A stretch of DNA of 29,064 nucleotides from JAHJFW01 sp964595075 (GCA_964595075.1 CAZQNT010000011.1:1-29064), one strand, 5' to 3'. Shown: positions 1 to 7,234, counted from the stretch's first letter. Notes: a model not told the origin generated them from the letters alone. Numbers and translations are program-made.

Positions 1-1330
1 CCGCAAGCGAAAGCAGATCATGACGGCCTTCGCCTCCTGACGAAAGAAGGGACGCGACTTCAACGTCAAAAGTTTCTCCTTGAATCTCAAAACCGTTCTG
101 CGCCGCCCAATGAAACGCGGCTTTGAGATTATGACCAACCTTCTCTATATTAGAATCAACCAACATCGAACCGATCTCGTCGCGCGTCTTCTTATCTTTA
201 AGTTGACTCGTCGTGAGAACGAGCGACATCTTTTCCGATCCAAGAGCCAGCGCCGCAACTTCCGAAAAAAGAGAAGACTGCGCAACTTCGATCGGCCGAA
301 CGATTAGATATTTTTCTTTTCTAACCGCCGCCGCGAACACTACAACGTCCGTCACAACGGACGTTGAGGTGTTTGATCCCATCCTCGTAGGGGCGGGCTT
401 GTCCCGCCCTGCACCCGCATCTTTATCCATTTTGCCTTCCCCGCCAAGCGCCCGTGCCAAAAGAGTCTTAAACCCAAAAGTCGTCAATACTTTTCGTAAT
501 TCCTCTTCATTCACAATCCGTCGCGCCACATCCTCGTCTTTCATTTTTACGGGAACGTCGTATACGAGACGCACGAGCGGCAAAGTTTCGCGCCCTTCTT
601 TTTCACCGTCAACGAGCTTTTGCCGAACGGAAGGGGATAGCTTGCTTTTCGGATCGTGCGCCGCTCGAAAAATTCCATCGAGATCGTGATACGCGATGAG
701 CAAATCCGTCGCGGTTTTTTCTCCTATGCCGCTAACTCCTTTCAAATTATCGGAGGGATCTCCGCGAAGCGCTTTGAAATCCGCGATCTGGTCCGGAGCC
801 AAACCGGTCTCTTCTCTCAAAGTCTTTTCATCATACGAAACTGTCTCGCTCACACCTTTCTTAAAAGCAAGAACTCTTATGCGCGGCGCAATAACTTGCC
901 ATACATCGCGATCGCTCGTGAGCAACGTCACTTCCGTTCCAAGCTTTGAAAGCCGCGCGGCAAAAGTCGCCAGAAGGTCATCCGCCTCAAACCCCGGCGC
1001 TTCGACGTTCGTCCCGCCGAACGCAGACACCACCTCTTTCACTAGCGGAATCTGCGCGTAAAATTCATCCGGTTGCGCCTCACGTTGCGCTTTATATTCC
1101 GGCTTCGCCTTATGACGAAACGTGGGCTCCGGCGTGTCCCAACAAACCGCCAGATAGTCCGGATGTTCGCTTGCGAGAATCTTCAGCAACACGGAAGTAA
1201 AACCGTAAACCGCATTAACCACCCTCCCGTCCGGCGCTGTGAGCGGCGGAAGCGCGTGCCAAGCACGATGAATGAGAGCATTGGCGTCGATTATAAGTGC
1301 GGTTTTTTTTGGAACAATCTGTTTTGTCAT
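1..1330 (-). CDS. polA: DNA polymerase I, N-terminal part (cut by window edge)
   Basis: Reading the minus strand from ATG at 1330 gives 443 codons without a stop to the window edge, so the polymerase domain lies outside. The first ~290 residues are the FEN-like 5'-3' exonuclease that removes RNA primers and nicked strands: an N-terminal LIIDANALIHRAW block, GFEADDL near residue 111, LLTSDRD near 134 and GDPSDNLKGVSGIGEKTA near 188 carry the metal-binding acidic residues and the helix-hairpin-helix. From about residue 330 the sequence looks like the start of the 3'-5' exonuclease-like domain, but too little is present to judge its catalytic residues. Residues ~307-329 are encoded by a palindromic repeat (343-410) that sits in frame in the interdomain linker and yields GRDKPAPT. 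The gene stands alone, and the nearest promoter-like sequence would make the message leaderless. Confidence 0.93.
   Translation of the reverse strand, partial: MTKQIVPKKTALIIDANALIHRAWHALPPLTAPDGRVVNAVYGFTSVLLKILASEHPDYLAVCWDTPEPTFRHKAKPEYKAQREAQPDEFYAQIPLVKEVVSAFGGTNVEAPGFEADDLLATFAARLSKLGTEVTLLTSDRDVWQVIAPRIRVLAFKKGVSETVSYDEKTLREETGLAPDQIADFKALRGDPSDNLKGVSGIGEKTATDLLIAYHDLDGIFRAAHDPKSKLSPSVRQKLVDGEKEGRETLPLVRLVYDVPVKMKDEDVARRIVNEEELRKVLTTFGFKTLLARALGGEGKMDKDAGAGRDKPAPTRMGSNTSTSVVTDVVVFAAAVRKEKYLIVRPIEVAQSSLFSEVAALALGSEKMSLVLTTSQLKDKKTRDEIGSMLVDSNIEKVGHNLKAAFHWAAQNGFEIQGETFDVEVASLLSSGGEGRHDLLSLA
343..410. repeat. Composite palindromic repeat inside polA
   Basis: Two hairpins with a ~20-bp linker. 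343-366 is a perfect 10-bp inverted repeat (CAACGTCCGT / ACGGACGTTG, 4-nt loop). 387-410 is the constant hairpin GTAGGGGCGGG...TCCCGCCCT, also found at 12476, 13345 and (inverted) 13448. Here it is inside the polA reading frame and is translated on the minus strand. The reading frame is kept through it. Confidence 0.85.
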
Positions 1331-1336
1331 AAAACA

Positions 1337-1365
1337 AAAGTACGGTGTTGCGACTCAAAAGTAAA
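1337..1365 (-). promoter_or_regulatory. Possible polA promoter, leaderless
   Basis: On the minus strand TTTACT (1365-1360) and TACTTT (1342-1337) are separated by 17 bp. Both boxes are only partial matches to the sigma-70 consensus. A start about 7 nt past the -10 would fall on or next to the A of the polA ATG at 1330, giving a leaderless mRNA, which fits the lack of a Shine-Dalgarno site. Confidence 0.35.
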
Positions 1366-1394
1366 GACTCCTAAAAAAAGCCGACAGGGAGTCC

Positions 1395-1416
1395 TGGGGC
1401 GAGGTTGTCCCGCCCT
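1395..1416. repeat. Degenerate copy of the constant hairpin repeat
   Basis: TGGGGCGAGG..TCCCGCCCT resembles the constant hairpin seen at 387, 12476, 13345 and 13448 but has substitutions in one arm. It lies just past the stop codon of the gene ending at 1423 and is followed on the minus strand by a T7 run (1373-1379), so it may act as part of that gene's transcription stop. Confidence 0.5.
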
Positions 1417-1422
1417 CTTCTA

Positions 1423-2331
1423 TCAGCCGTGCAAGCGCGGCCGGTCCGCGCCTTCCTTCGGCTCGAACACGAGCTCCGCAAAGTCCGTGCGCGGGCGGTA
1501 ACTCGCGAACATATCCGTCCCGTTCACGATTCCGATCGCCACTCTCGTGGTCCTGATCTCCTCGCCCCAGATGAACCGGAACTCATTTCCGTGTTTTTGG
1601 ATGGTGATCAAGACCTCGTAACCGCCTTGAAGATGCGCGGCGATCGCGATGTCTCCGTCGACCGTGGCCTTGGGCCGCCCAAGCGTCACGATATTTCGCC
1701 GCGTCATCTGACCGTGCATCTTCCAGATGAGGTGGTTGACGATCTTCGTCGGGTCGTTCTGGGCCACTGACAGAGAGAGCGTGATAAGACCCTTCGATTC
1801 GCCGCGATCGTCAACGAGCACCGCAAGCAAGAAGCCGCACCTCATCACGATGTAACGAATGCTTACGATGCCCATCTTACCGATCGGGTTCAGAACCTGC
1901 GCCGGCTCTCTCGGCACGAAGTTGTACTGGACCAGTCGAGTGTCCGTACGAGGGATGGGCGCGTACACGTCGGTGGCCGGTTTGCCGCTCACGGCGTCCG
2001 GTACGCTCGCGATCGCCTGCACGAACCTTTCGATCCCGGGTAGCCATAGGATACCCAAAGTCCCCTCGACGGGAATGAACCCGCCCGGGTTCTGGAGACA
2101 GTAGATGAAGTCACTCCCGTTGTACGGCGGAAGCACGATTTCTTGCTCTGTCAGAGCATCGAAGCCCGGGGTCAGCAACCCGAGATTCACCTTCCCAGTC
2201 TCCAGATCGATACCCATGCGGCTGATAGCTTGCGCCGTAACGCCGTGCTCCTTGATGAAGCTCGCGACTTCTTCCGGCGCCATTACATAGTCCTTATGGA
2301 GGATTGCGGCGTCAGCCGTGATCTTGTCCAT
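1423..2331 (-). CDS. Hypothetical protein, 302 aa
   Basis: I do not recognise this protein. The frame is open from GTG at 2358, but ATG at 2331 (MDKITADAAIL) is the better start because AGAGG stands 6 nt before it. The product has no obvious signal peptide or transmembrane segment and is a mix of predicted strands and helices with many hydrophobic-polar alternations in the middle (residues ~150-270), suggesting a compact beta-rich soluble domain. No catalytic motif stands out. A strong promoter (2445-2473) lies about 110 bp upstream, so it is probably transcribed alone. Its codons look more GC-rich and more even than those of neighbouring housekeeping genes, a style shared with the unknown genes at 12578, 16723 and 26745. 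Function unknown. Confidence 0.75.
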   Translation of the reverse strand: MDKITADAAILHKDYVMAPEEVASFIKEHGVTAQAISRMGIDLETGKVNLGLLTPGFDALTEQEIVLPPYNGSDFIYCLQNPGGFIPVEGTLGILWLPGIERFVQAIASVPDAVSGKPATDVYAPIPRTDTRLVQYNFVPREPAQVLNPIGKMGIVSIRYIVMRCGFLLAVLVDDRGESKGLITLSLSVAQNDPTKIVNHLIWKMHGQMTRRNIVTLGRPKATVDGDIAIAAHLQGGYEVLITIQKHGNEFRFIWGEEIRTTRVAIGIVNGTDMFASYRPRTDFAELVFEPKEGADRPRLHG

Positions 2332-2444
2332 TCCTTGCCTCTTCGTCCAGACGAACACATAGTTCGTCGATGTGTTGCGGTTTAGAACGTGAAAAAGAAA
2401 AGTAAAAGGAGCAAAAGACCCGATACTAACGGATCAAGGTCGCA

Positions 2445-2473
2445 AGAATATACAAATTTTTTTGAAATGTCAA
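2445..2473 (-). promoter_or_regulatory. Sigma-70 type promoter of the 302-aa gene
   Basis: On the minus strand the perfect -35 TTGACA (2473-2468) is followed after 17 bp by TATTCT (2450-2445). The transcript would start near 2438, leaving a leader of about 105 nt before ATG at 2331. Confidence 0.75.
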
Positions 2474-2484
2474 GGGGATAACGC

Positions 2485-3171
2485 TCAAATCGCATCAATT
2501 CTATACACGATCCCCACATCCACTCCAAGATTAGCGACTCTTCTGGCTTGGCGTCTTAGCGGCTGCAAATCCCAAGCCGCGACTGTGAAGCCGTTTTTGC
2601 GGAGCCATGCGACTCTGCGCTTATTCAAAATGTTATAAGGAAAACCCACGCCCCAAACTTGCGCTGCCGAAAGTTTTTTCAAAAACGCGCGGCGGCGAAG
2701 AGGAAGCGGCCACGTCTTTTGCAAAAATAAAGCGCGCACGTCCGGGAGCTCTCTTGCCACGAGATCCAAATCGCCGATCACGAAAGACGAAACTATCGTA
2801 CGCTTTCGCAGCGCCGCGCTCGTATGAAGTTTTGTTATTAAAATCTGCAACGCCCTCCTATCTTTCACCTCAATATCAAACTGCGTTGGAGCCGGAATCG
2901 CGGCGGTAATTTCGTTTAACGTTGGAATGTTACCGCGTCCACGAAGATCCACTTCGCAGAGATCTTTTGCTGTGAGATCGCGAACGCGACGAGAATCTCC
3001 GGCAACGCGATGAAGATTTTCGTCGTGTATCACGACCGGAACTCCGTCTCTTGATAGTCGAAGATCAAACTCAATCGCATCCGCCCCCTGCATTACCGCG
3101 CGCCGAAACGCTTCAAGCGTATTCTCCGCAATACGCCTGTCATGAAATCCTCGGTGCGCAATGAGTAACAT
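2485..3171 (-). CDS. Glycerophosphodiester phosphodiesterase family protein
   Basis: 228 aa, the usual size for the soluble GDPD family, which hydrolyses glycerophosphodiesters to glycerol 3-phosphate and an alcohol in a TIM-barrel fold. Family landmarks are visible: AHRGF at residues 5-9 with the catalytic His-Arg, AENT near 15, the metal-binding EFDLRLSRDGVPVVIHD block at ~34-50 containing the second catalytic His, FDIEVKD near 98, and a C-terminal VAAWDLQ strand. No signal peptide or membrane segment is seen, so it is probably cytoplasmic. It starts with ATG at 3171. It lies directly downstream of the tRNA-Cys region on the same strand, so it may be served by read-through from that transcript. 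Substrate is not determinable from sequence; in small-genome bacteria such enzymes may recycle phospholipid head groups (inference). Confidence 0.88.
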   Translation of the reverse strand: MLLIAHRGFHDRRIAENTLEAFRRAVMQGADAIEFDLRLSRDGVPVVIHDENLHRVAGDSRRVRDLTAKDLCEVDLRGRGNIPTLNEITAAIPAPTQFDIEVKDRRALQILITKLHTSAALRKRTIVSSFVIGDLDLVARELPDVRALFLQKTWPLPLRRRAFLKKLSAAQVWGVGFPYNILNKRRVAWLRKNGFTVAAWDLQPLRRQARRVANLGVDVGIVYRIDAI

Positions 3172-3203
3172 TTCAAATAAATTGGAGGCGTGGGCGGGAA
3201 TCG

Positions 3204-3306
3204 TCCCGCACTTATTTAAGGCCAGGACGGGAATTGCACCCGTGAATAGCGGTTTTGCAGACCGCTGCCTTACTACTTGGCTACCTGGCCTTAAATAAGT
3301 GCGGGA
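3204..3306. repeat. 23-bp perfect inverted repeat enclosing the inner tRNA-Cys
   Basis: Left arm 3204-3226 and right arm 3284-3306 are exact reverse complements. The inner 7 bp are the acceptor stem of the tRNA; the outer 16 bp (TCCCGCACTTATTTAA) lie beyond it. The precursor RNA would therefore form a 23-bp helix capped by the tRNA. Confidence 0.92.
3220..3290 (-). tRNA. tRNA-Cys (GCA), intact inner copy
   Basis: 71 nt forming a full cloverleaf: acceptor GGCCAGG/CCTGGCC, D stem GCC/GGC, anticodon arm GCGGT-CTGCAAA-ACCGC with anticodon GCA, a 5-nt variable loop and T arm ACGGG-TGCAATT-CCCGT. The T loop begins TGC instead of TTC, which is unusual. CCA is not encoded; the next base is T, consistent with the U73 discriminator of Cys tRNAs. 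It is embedded in a broken tRNA-Cys and flanked by extended inverted repeats. Confidence 0.9.
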
Positions 3307-3326
3307 TTGCAGACCCCTGCCTTACC

Positions 3327-3408
3327 GTGCAAACGAGCGAGTAACAAAAGTAAACTTTTGATTGCGAGCGAGAGCCACACGGTATCCCGAGCGCAGCGAG
3401 AGGATACC
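3327..3408. mobile_element. 82-bp palindrome-rich insertion in the D loop of the outer tRNA-Cys
   Basis: The insertion is bounded by GGTA (minus strand) at both ends, compatible with a 4-bp target duplication. Inside are GGTATCC/GGATACC inverted arms, the palindrome CAAAAGTAAACTTTTG (3345-3360), and two direct copies of CGAGCGAG. No ORF fits. It looks like a very small non-autonomous palindromic element. Confidence 0.6.
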
Positions 3409-3488
3409 ACTTGGCTACCACGCCATATATCCTTCATCCGCCGATGCGGATGGTACCAACGAACATCCGCCTTGTGAAGGGGAATATA

Positions 3489-3507
3489 TCGGGCGTCCAA
3501 CGTCCGA
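3489..3507. repeat. Small hairpin repeat (TCGGGCGT-CCA-ACGTCCGA)
   Basis: Eight-base arms with a 3-base loop, one G.T-type mismatch. The same motif (ATATTCGGATGT-TGR-ACAYCC) forms the first hairpin of the composite repeats at 12438 and 13310. Confidence 0.6.
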
Positions 3508-3510
3508 ATA

Positions 3511-3546
3511 TCAAAACCCCCCGCCTCTCGCGAGAGGCGGGGTGTT
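3511..3546 (-). terminator. Intrinsic terminator after the 3D-domain gene
   Basis: A perfect 24-bp palindrome (3519-3542, CCCCGCCTCTCG and its complement) lies 20 bp past the stop at 3563 on the minus strand and is followed by GGTTTTGA. The T-run is short but the stem is very stable. Confidence 0.7.
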
Positions 3547-3562
3547 TATTGTTTATTTGATT

Positions 3563-4165
3563 TTATTTACTGGCCAAAATTTCGATCTTGATTGTCCGGA
3601 TACCCCATTTGTAGGCCTCTGACTTCTTTAACATCCAGAGGTCGACGCGATAAGTATAACGCGCGTTCATGCGGTCATGGACCTCGAACACCTTGTCGCC
3701 GAAGTACGCCGGAATACGGATTCGAGTTCCGAACGGAAGGAAGTTGGCGGCTACAATACCGTCACGAACTTGGGATCCGTTGGCCGTGGTAAACGGCGAA
3801 GAGTCTGTTTCGGCAGGATCGGACGTATATGCGGTGGAAGCCACGGACATTGACCGAACCGCCGGTTCCGATGAATACTCGGGAAGAGTATCGAGGTCGG
3901 GCGCGTTTATCTTATTCCAAACCTTTTTCGGCTTATTTGCAGACCCCTTAAGGAACCCGCTAATTCTATCCGGCACAACAAGACCGCGTTCCTGCGTCGT
4001 TTCCGCGGCCACGGACTCCAAAAGCCATGCCGGAGCGTCCGGCAAAACCTCGGAGGCATGAGCCGCCTGCACGCGGACCGAGGTCAGCGTCAAAATGGCG
4101 ACCAGCAAAAGCATCCCGCGACGGGTGATAGGCGACAACGATTGTATAGAAGCGTTATAATTCAT
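3563..4165 (-). CDS. Secreted 3D-domain (double-psi beta-barrel) protein
   Basis: 200 aa from ATG at 4165 (the frame stays open upstream to 4234, but that stretch overlaps the promoter). The N-terminus is a signal peptide: RR at 15-16, hydrophobic LLLVAILTLTSV, then VQAAHA as a likely cleavage site. The C-terminal ~90 residues match the 3D domain family: STAYTSD, FGTRIRIP, FEVHDRMN and the closing YRVDLWM with the conserved Asp residues. Such domains occur in cell-wall lytic and resuscitation-type proteins related to MltA/RlpA folds. It is divergent from a penicillin-binding protein, which supports a role in wall turnover. A short leader with a terminator-like hairpin separates the promoter from the start codon. 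Enzymatic activity cannot be concluded from sequence alone. Confidence 0.85.
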   Translation of the reverse strand: MNYNASIQSLSPITRRGMLLLVAILTLTSVRVQAAHASEVLPDAPAWLLESVAAETTQERGLVVPDRISGFLKGSANKPKKVWNKINAPDLDTLPEYSSEPAVRSMSVASTAYTSDPAETDSSPFTTANGSQVRDGIVAANFLPFGTRIRIPAYFGDKVFEVHDRMNARYTYRVDLWMLKKSEAYKWGIRTIKIEILASK

Positions 4166-4180
4166 ATGGGTTTCCGGATC

Positions 4181-4203
4181 AAAAAACCCACCATTGCGGT
4201 GGG
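4181..4203 (-). terminator. Terminator-like hairpin in the leader of the 3D-domain gene
   Basis: On the minus strand CCCACC-GCAAT-GGTGGG followed by TTTTTTG lies between the promoter (4225-4253) and ATG 4165. An outer GGATC/GATCC pair can enclose the whole structure. A short frame, ATG at 4210 to TGA overlapping the gene's ATG (MTPTAMVGFLIRKPI), runs through it. This looks like an attenuator rather than an end-of-gene terminator. Confidence 0.6.
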
Positions 4204-4224
4204 GGTCATCGATCCGAAGGCGGA

Positions 4225-4253
4225 ACCATATCACATTTGCCCTTTTTTGTCAA
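4225..4253 (-). promoter_or_regulatory. Promoter of the 3D-domain gene
   Basis: Perfect TTGACA (4253-4248), 17-bp spacer, TATGGT (4230-4225) on the minus strand. The leader would be about 55 nt and contains the hairpin at 4181-4203. Confidence 0.8.
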
Positions 4254-4294
4254 GGAATATACCATACAATTTGGCTAAAATAAGCAAAATTCTC

Positions 4295-7156
4295 ATGCCC
4301 ATAAAACGCTACGGATACGGTGAAAGCCGGCCGCAGAAGACATCTGCTAAAAAAAACCGCGCCGGGCGGCTGATTGTGATGAAACCGTGGTTCGGCAAGC
4401 TTGGAATTGCAGCTGCCGGCCTCTTTTTAGCAGGCGCCCTCGTTCTTACCGTAGTTTTTGCCTGGTATAGCAGGGACCTTCCCGATCCAAACACCCTTCT
4501 TGAACGCACGGTCCCTCAATCGACTAAAATCTTCGATAAAACGGGGCAGACTTTGCTTTACGAAATCCACGGAGCGGAAAACCGGACGCTTATCAAGATC
4601 GACGATCTGCCGGATTACGTGAAATGGGCGACCATCTCGGTCGAGGACAAGTCTTTCTACACGCACAGAGGAATCAACTTCTCGCGTATCATCAAGGCCG
4701 CGATCATCGACGTGCTCACCGGACGAAAGGCGCAAGGCGCGTCGACCCTTACACAGCAGTTCGTGAAGAACGCGATCCTGACGAATGAAAAAAGCTTCGC
4801 GCGCAAACTGAAAGAAGTGATTCTCTCTCTCCAGATCGAACGCATTTACACGAAAGATCAAATCCTCCAACTGTACTTCAACGAAATTCCCTACGGATCC
4901 ACGCTATATGGGATAGAAGCCGCAAGCCAAAGTTATTTCGGTAAACAGGCGAAGGACCTGACGCTGGACGAAGCTGCGCTCCTCGCCGCCCTTCCTCAAG
5001 CTCCGGATTTTTATTCTCCTTATGGAACAGGATCGAGAGGAGACAACAGAATCAGTTTGGTTAAAAGAAAAAACCTCATTCTAGGTCTGATGGTGGAGCA
5101 AAACTATATTTCGCAGGAAAAAGCCGATGAAGCCAAGGACGTGGACACTTTGAAAAAACTGATGCCAAAAAAAATCGGCGAAATACGCGCGCCGCACTTC
5201 GTGACATACGTCAGATCGGAACTTCTTGAAAAATACGGACAGCGCCAGGTTGAAGAAGGAGGGCTTCGCGTGATTACGACATTGGACTGGGACAAACAGC
5301 GAATCGCAGAAGAGGAAGTAATAAAAGGCGTTGAAGATCGCGGAGAAAAATACGGATTTACCAACAGCGCGCTTGTCGCAATCGATCCAAAAAACGGACA
5401 GGTGGTTAGCATGGTCGGTTCAAAAGACTTTTTTGACCAAGAACACGACGGACAGGTGAATGTTACGATTCGTCCGCGCCAGCCGGGGTCTTCGTTCAAG
5501 CCGATCGTATACACCGCGGCTTTTCTAAAAGGATATACGCCGGAAATGACGCTGTGGGATGTGAGCACTGTTTTCAAATCAGATCCGAAAAACTACGAAC
5601 CGAAGAATTACGACCTCGGCGAGCGCGGCCCCATCTCCGCGCGAATGGCGCTTCAGGGTTCGCTCAACATTCCGGCTGTAAAAATGCTTTATCTCGTGGG
5701 AGTTTCTCGCGTTCTGGATTTTGCCGAATCGCTCGGTTACTCAACCTTTGGAGATCGCAGCCGCTTCGGTCTTTCCCTGGTTCTCGGCGGCGGCGAAGTT
5801 CTTCTTCTTGATCACGTTCATGCATATTCCGCTTTCGCAAACCAAGGAATCCAACAACCCCTCGCTTCAATCTTGAAAGTCGAGGATGCGAAAGGGACTG
5901 TTTTGGAAGAATGGAAAGAAAGCGACGGCAAACAGATTGTCGAACGCAATGCGGCGCTCACGATCACGAACGTGCTGTCAGACAACAGCAGCCGCGCTTA
6001 CGTCTTCGGATTGAATAATTCGCTGGTTATTCCGGGTCGTCCGGCCGCCGCTAAAACAGGAACCACAAACAACTATCACGACGCGTGGACGCTTGGGTAT
6101 ACGCCGTCGCTTGCGGCTGGAGTCTGGGTTGGAAACAACGACAACGCCGCAATGAAACGCGGAGCGGACGGATCTATTATCGCGGCGCCGATTTGGAACG
6201 CGTTCATGAAGCGGGCGCTTGAAAAAACTCCCGTGGAACAATTTCCCGCCCCGGAACCGACATCCGCAAATAAACCGTTCCTTCTTGGAAAGGGCGTGGA
6301 ACAAATTGTTCAAATCGACAAAGTCACGGGAAAACTGGCGACTGAATTCACACCTCCGGAACTCGTTGAAAACCGAACGTACAGAGAAGCCCACAGTGAA
6401 CTGTGGTACGTGGATAAGGATGATCCTCGCGGTGACGCGCCGACAAATCCTGATCGCGACCCGCAATTTACCAACTGGGAGTCTGCCGTGGTCGCGTGGG
6501 TTGAAAAGAACTCGTGGAACGCCACGTCCACGGCTCCTACAGAGACGGACGACGTTCACACCCTGCAAAACAAGCCGACGGTCTCCATTACGTCTCCGAT
6601 GCCGGGCGATACTTGGAGCACGCGGCAACCTACGATCCAATTCAGCGCATCGGCCCCGCGAATCATCAGTCGCGTTGAAGCGCAGATGGAAGGAATAATC
6701 ATCGGAATGACAATCGGAAACAATGGAACGATCGGGGCGTTTCTTCCTAACAGCATCGGGATAGGATATCGCGACCTAACCGTCACCGCCTACGACGATG
6801 TCGGAAATCGCGGTTCCGCAACCGTCACAGTAAACGTAACGTCCGAACCGTCTCCGACATCCGCAAACATAATAACGCCCGGACCTATGGCTATTATGAC
6901 AACGTCTTCATTCCCGACAACGATCCGACTTTCTCTATCGGATTTCACGCGCATGAAAAGGGTCGACCTTAATCTTCAAAATCCAATCTCCGGCAACTCG
7001 TACATACTGGCATCAACCATAGGACCGGATTCGGCGACAATAGAAATTCCTTGGACGGCCCCGCCGGTTAATGGCGCATACTACCTCTTCCCCGTAGTCA
7101 CGACCGACGATAATCAAATAATCCAAGGTGGGAAAATCTCGATCACGGTGCAATAG
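4295..7156 (+). CDS. Class A penicillin-binding protein (PBP1A-type) with C-terminal Ig-like extension
   Basis: 953 aa from ATG at 4295; the open frame upstream to 4058 lies antisense to the 3D-domain gene and is not used. A basic cytoplasmic tail is followed by one membrane segment (~35-57). The glycosyltransferase-51 domain shows EDKSFYTHRG and GASTLTQQFVKN with the catalytic Glu, then QLYFNEIPYGSTLYGIEAA. The transpeptidase domain shows SxxK in PGSSFKP, SxN in GSLNIPAV and KTG in AAAKTGTTNNYHDAW. It therefore polymerises glycan strands and cross-links peptides outside the membrane. The last ~200 residues (from KPTVSITSPMPGD) look like an Ig-like/PKD-type beta domain with a VTAYDDVGNRGSATV repeat pattern, longer than the classic enzyme. 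No clear Shine-Dalgarno site. The divergent 3D-domain gene suggests a shared wall-synthesis role. Confidence 0.95.
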   Translation: MPIKRYGYGESRPQKTSAKKNRAGRLIVMKPWFGKLGIAAAGLFLAGALVLTVVFAWYSRDLPDPNTLLERTVPQSTKIFDKTGQTLLYEIHGAENRTLIKIDDLPDYVKWATISVEDKSFYTHRGINFSRIIKAAIIDVLTGRKAQGASTLTQQFVKNAILTNEKSFARKLKEVILSLQIERIYTKDQILQLYFNEIPYGSTLYGIEAASQSYFGKQAKDLTLDEAALLAALPQAPDFYSPYGTGSRGDNRISLVKRKNLILGLMVEQNYISQEKADEAKDVDTLKKLMPKKIGEIRAPHFVTYVRSELLEKYGQRQVEEGGLRVITTLDWDKQRIAEEEVIKGVEDRGEKYGFTNSALVAIDPKNGQVVSMVGSKDFFDQEHDGQVNVTIRPRQPGSSFKPIVYTAAFLKGYTPEMTLWDVSTVFKSDPKNYEPKNYDLGERGPISARMALQGSLNIPAVKMLYLVGVSRVLDFAESLGYSTFGDRSRFGLSLVLGGGEVLLLDHVHAYSAFANQGIQQPLASILKVEDAKGTVLEEWKESDGKQIVERNAALTITNVLSDNSSRAYVFGLNNSLVIPGRPAAAKTGTTNNYHDAWTLGYTPSLAAGVWVGNNDNAAMKRGADGSIIAAPIWNAFMKRALEKTPVEQFPAPEPTSANKPFLLGKGVEQIVQIDKVTGKLATEFTPPELVENRTYREAHSELWYVDKDDPRGDAPTNPDRDPQFTNWESAVVAWVEKNSWNATSTAPTETDDVHTLQNKPTVSITSPMPGDTWSTRQPTIQFSASAPRIISRVEAQMEGIIIGMTIGNNGTIGAFLPNSIGIGYRDLTVTAYDDVGNRGSATVTVNVTSEPSPTSANIITPGPMAIMTTSSFPTTIRLSLSDFTRMKRVDLNLQNPISGNSYILASTIGPDSATIEIPWTAPPVNGAYYLFPVVTTDDNQIIQGGKISITVQ

Positions 7157-7160
7157 GAAA

Positions 7161-7217
7161 CACGCAACACGCAGCACGAGATCGACTTGTTTATTGCCGC
7201 GTGCTGCGTGCTGCGTG
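7161..7217. terminator. Long inverted repeat between convergent PBP and dnaN genes
   Basis: 18-bp arms (7161-7178 and 7200-7217) built from CACGCA/GCACG units pair with one mismatch across a 21-nt loop. It lies between the two convergent stop codons, so it may end transcription from both sides, though no clear T-run follows. It could equally be an intergenic palindromic repeat. Confidence 0.5.
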
Positions 7218-7234
7218 ATACCCCCTACCCCCCG

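Larger units (their letters stand above)
3183..3424 (-). pseudogene. Split tRNA-Cys (outer copy) with two insertions
   Basis: Reading minus from 3424: GGCGTGG acceptor strand, GCCAAGTGGTA D arm start, then 82 inserted bases (3327-3408), then AAGGCAGGGGTCTGCAAT with a GCA anticodon, then a second insertion containing a complete tRNA-Cys (3220-3290) inside a 23-bp inverted repeat. After it come a T-arm-like GCGGG-ACGATT-CCCGC (3209-3194), CCACGCC pairing perfectly with the 5' acceptor strand (3193-3187), and T plus encoded CCA (3186-3183). U73 is the Cys discriminator. The T loop has lost a base and the anticodon stem no longer pairs well, so it is most likely a dead gene unless both inserts are removed. 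Confidence 0.7.

Noticed and set aside
3190..3209. Another copy of the constant GC-rich hairpin repeat
   Set aside because: GCGGG-AATCGT-CCCGC is better explained as the T arm of the outer tRNA-Cys, since the acceptor strand and CCA follow directly.
4058..4294. N-terminal extension of PBP1A
   Set aside because: The extra 79 codons are antisense to the 3D-domain gene and its promoter and do not look like protein; ATG 4295 precedes a normal basic tail and membrane helix.
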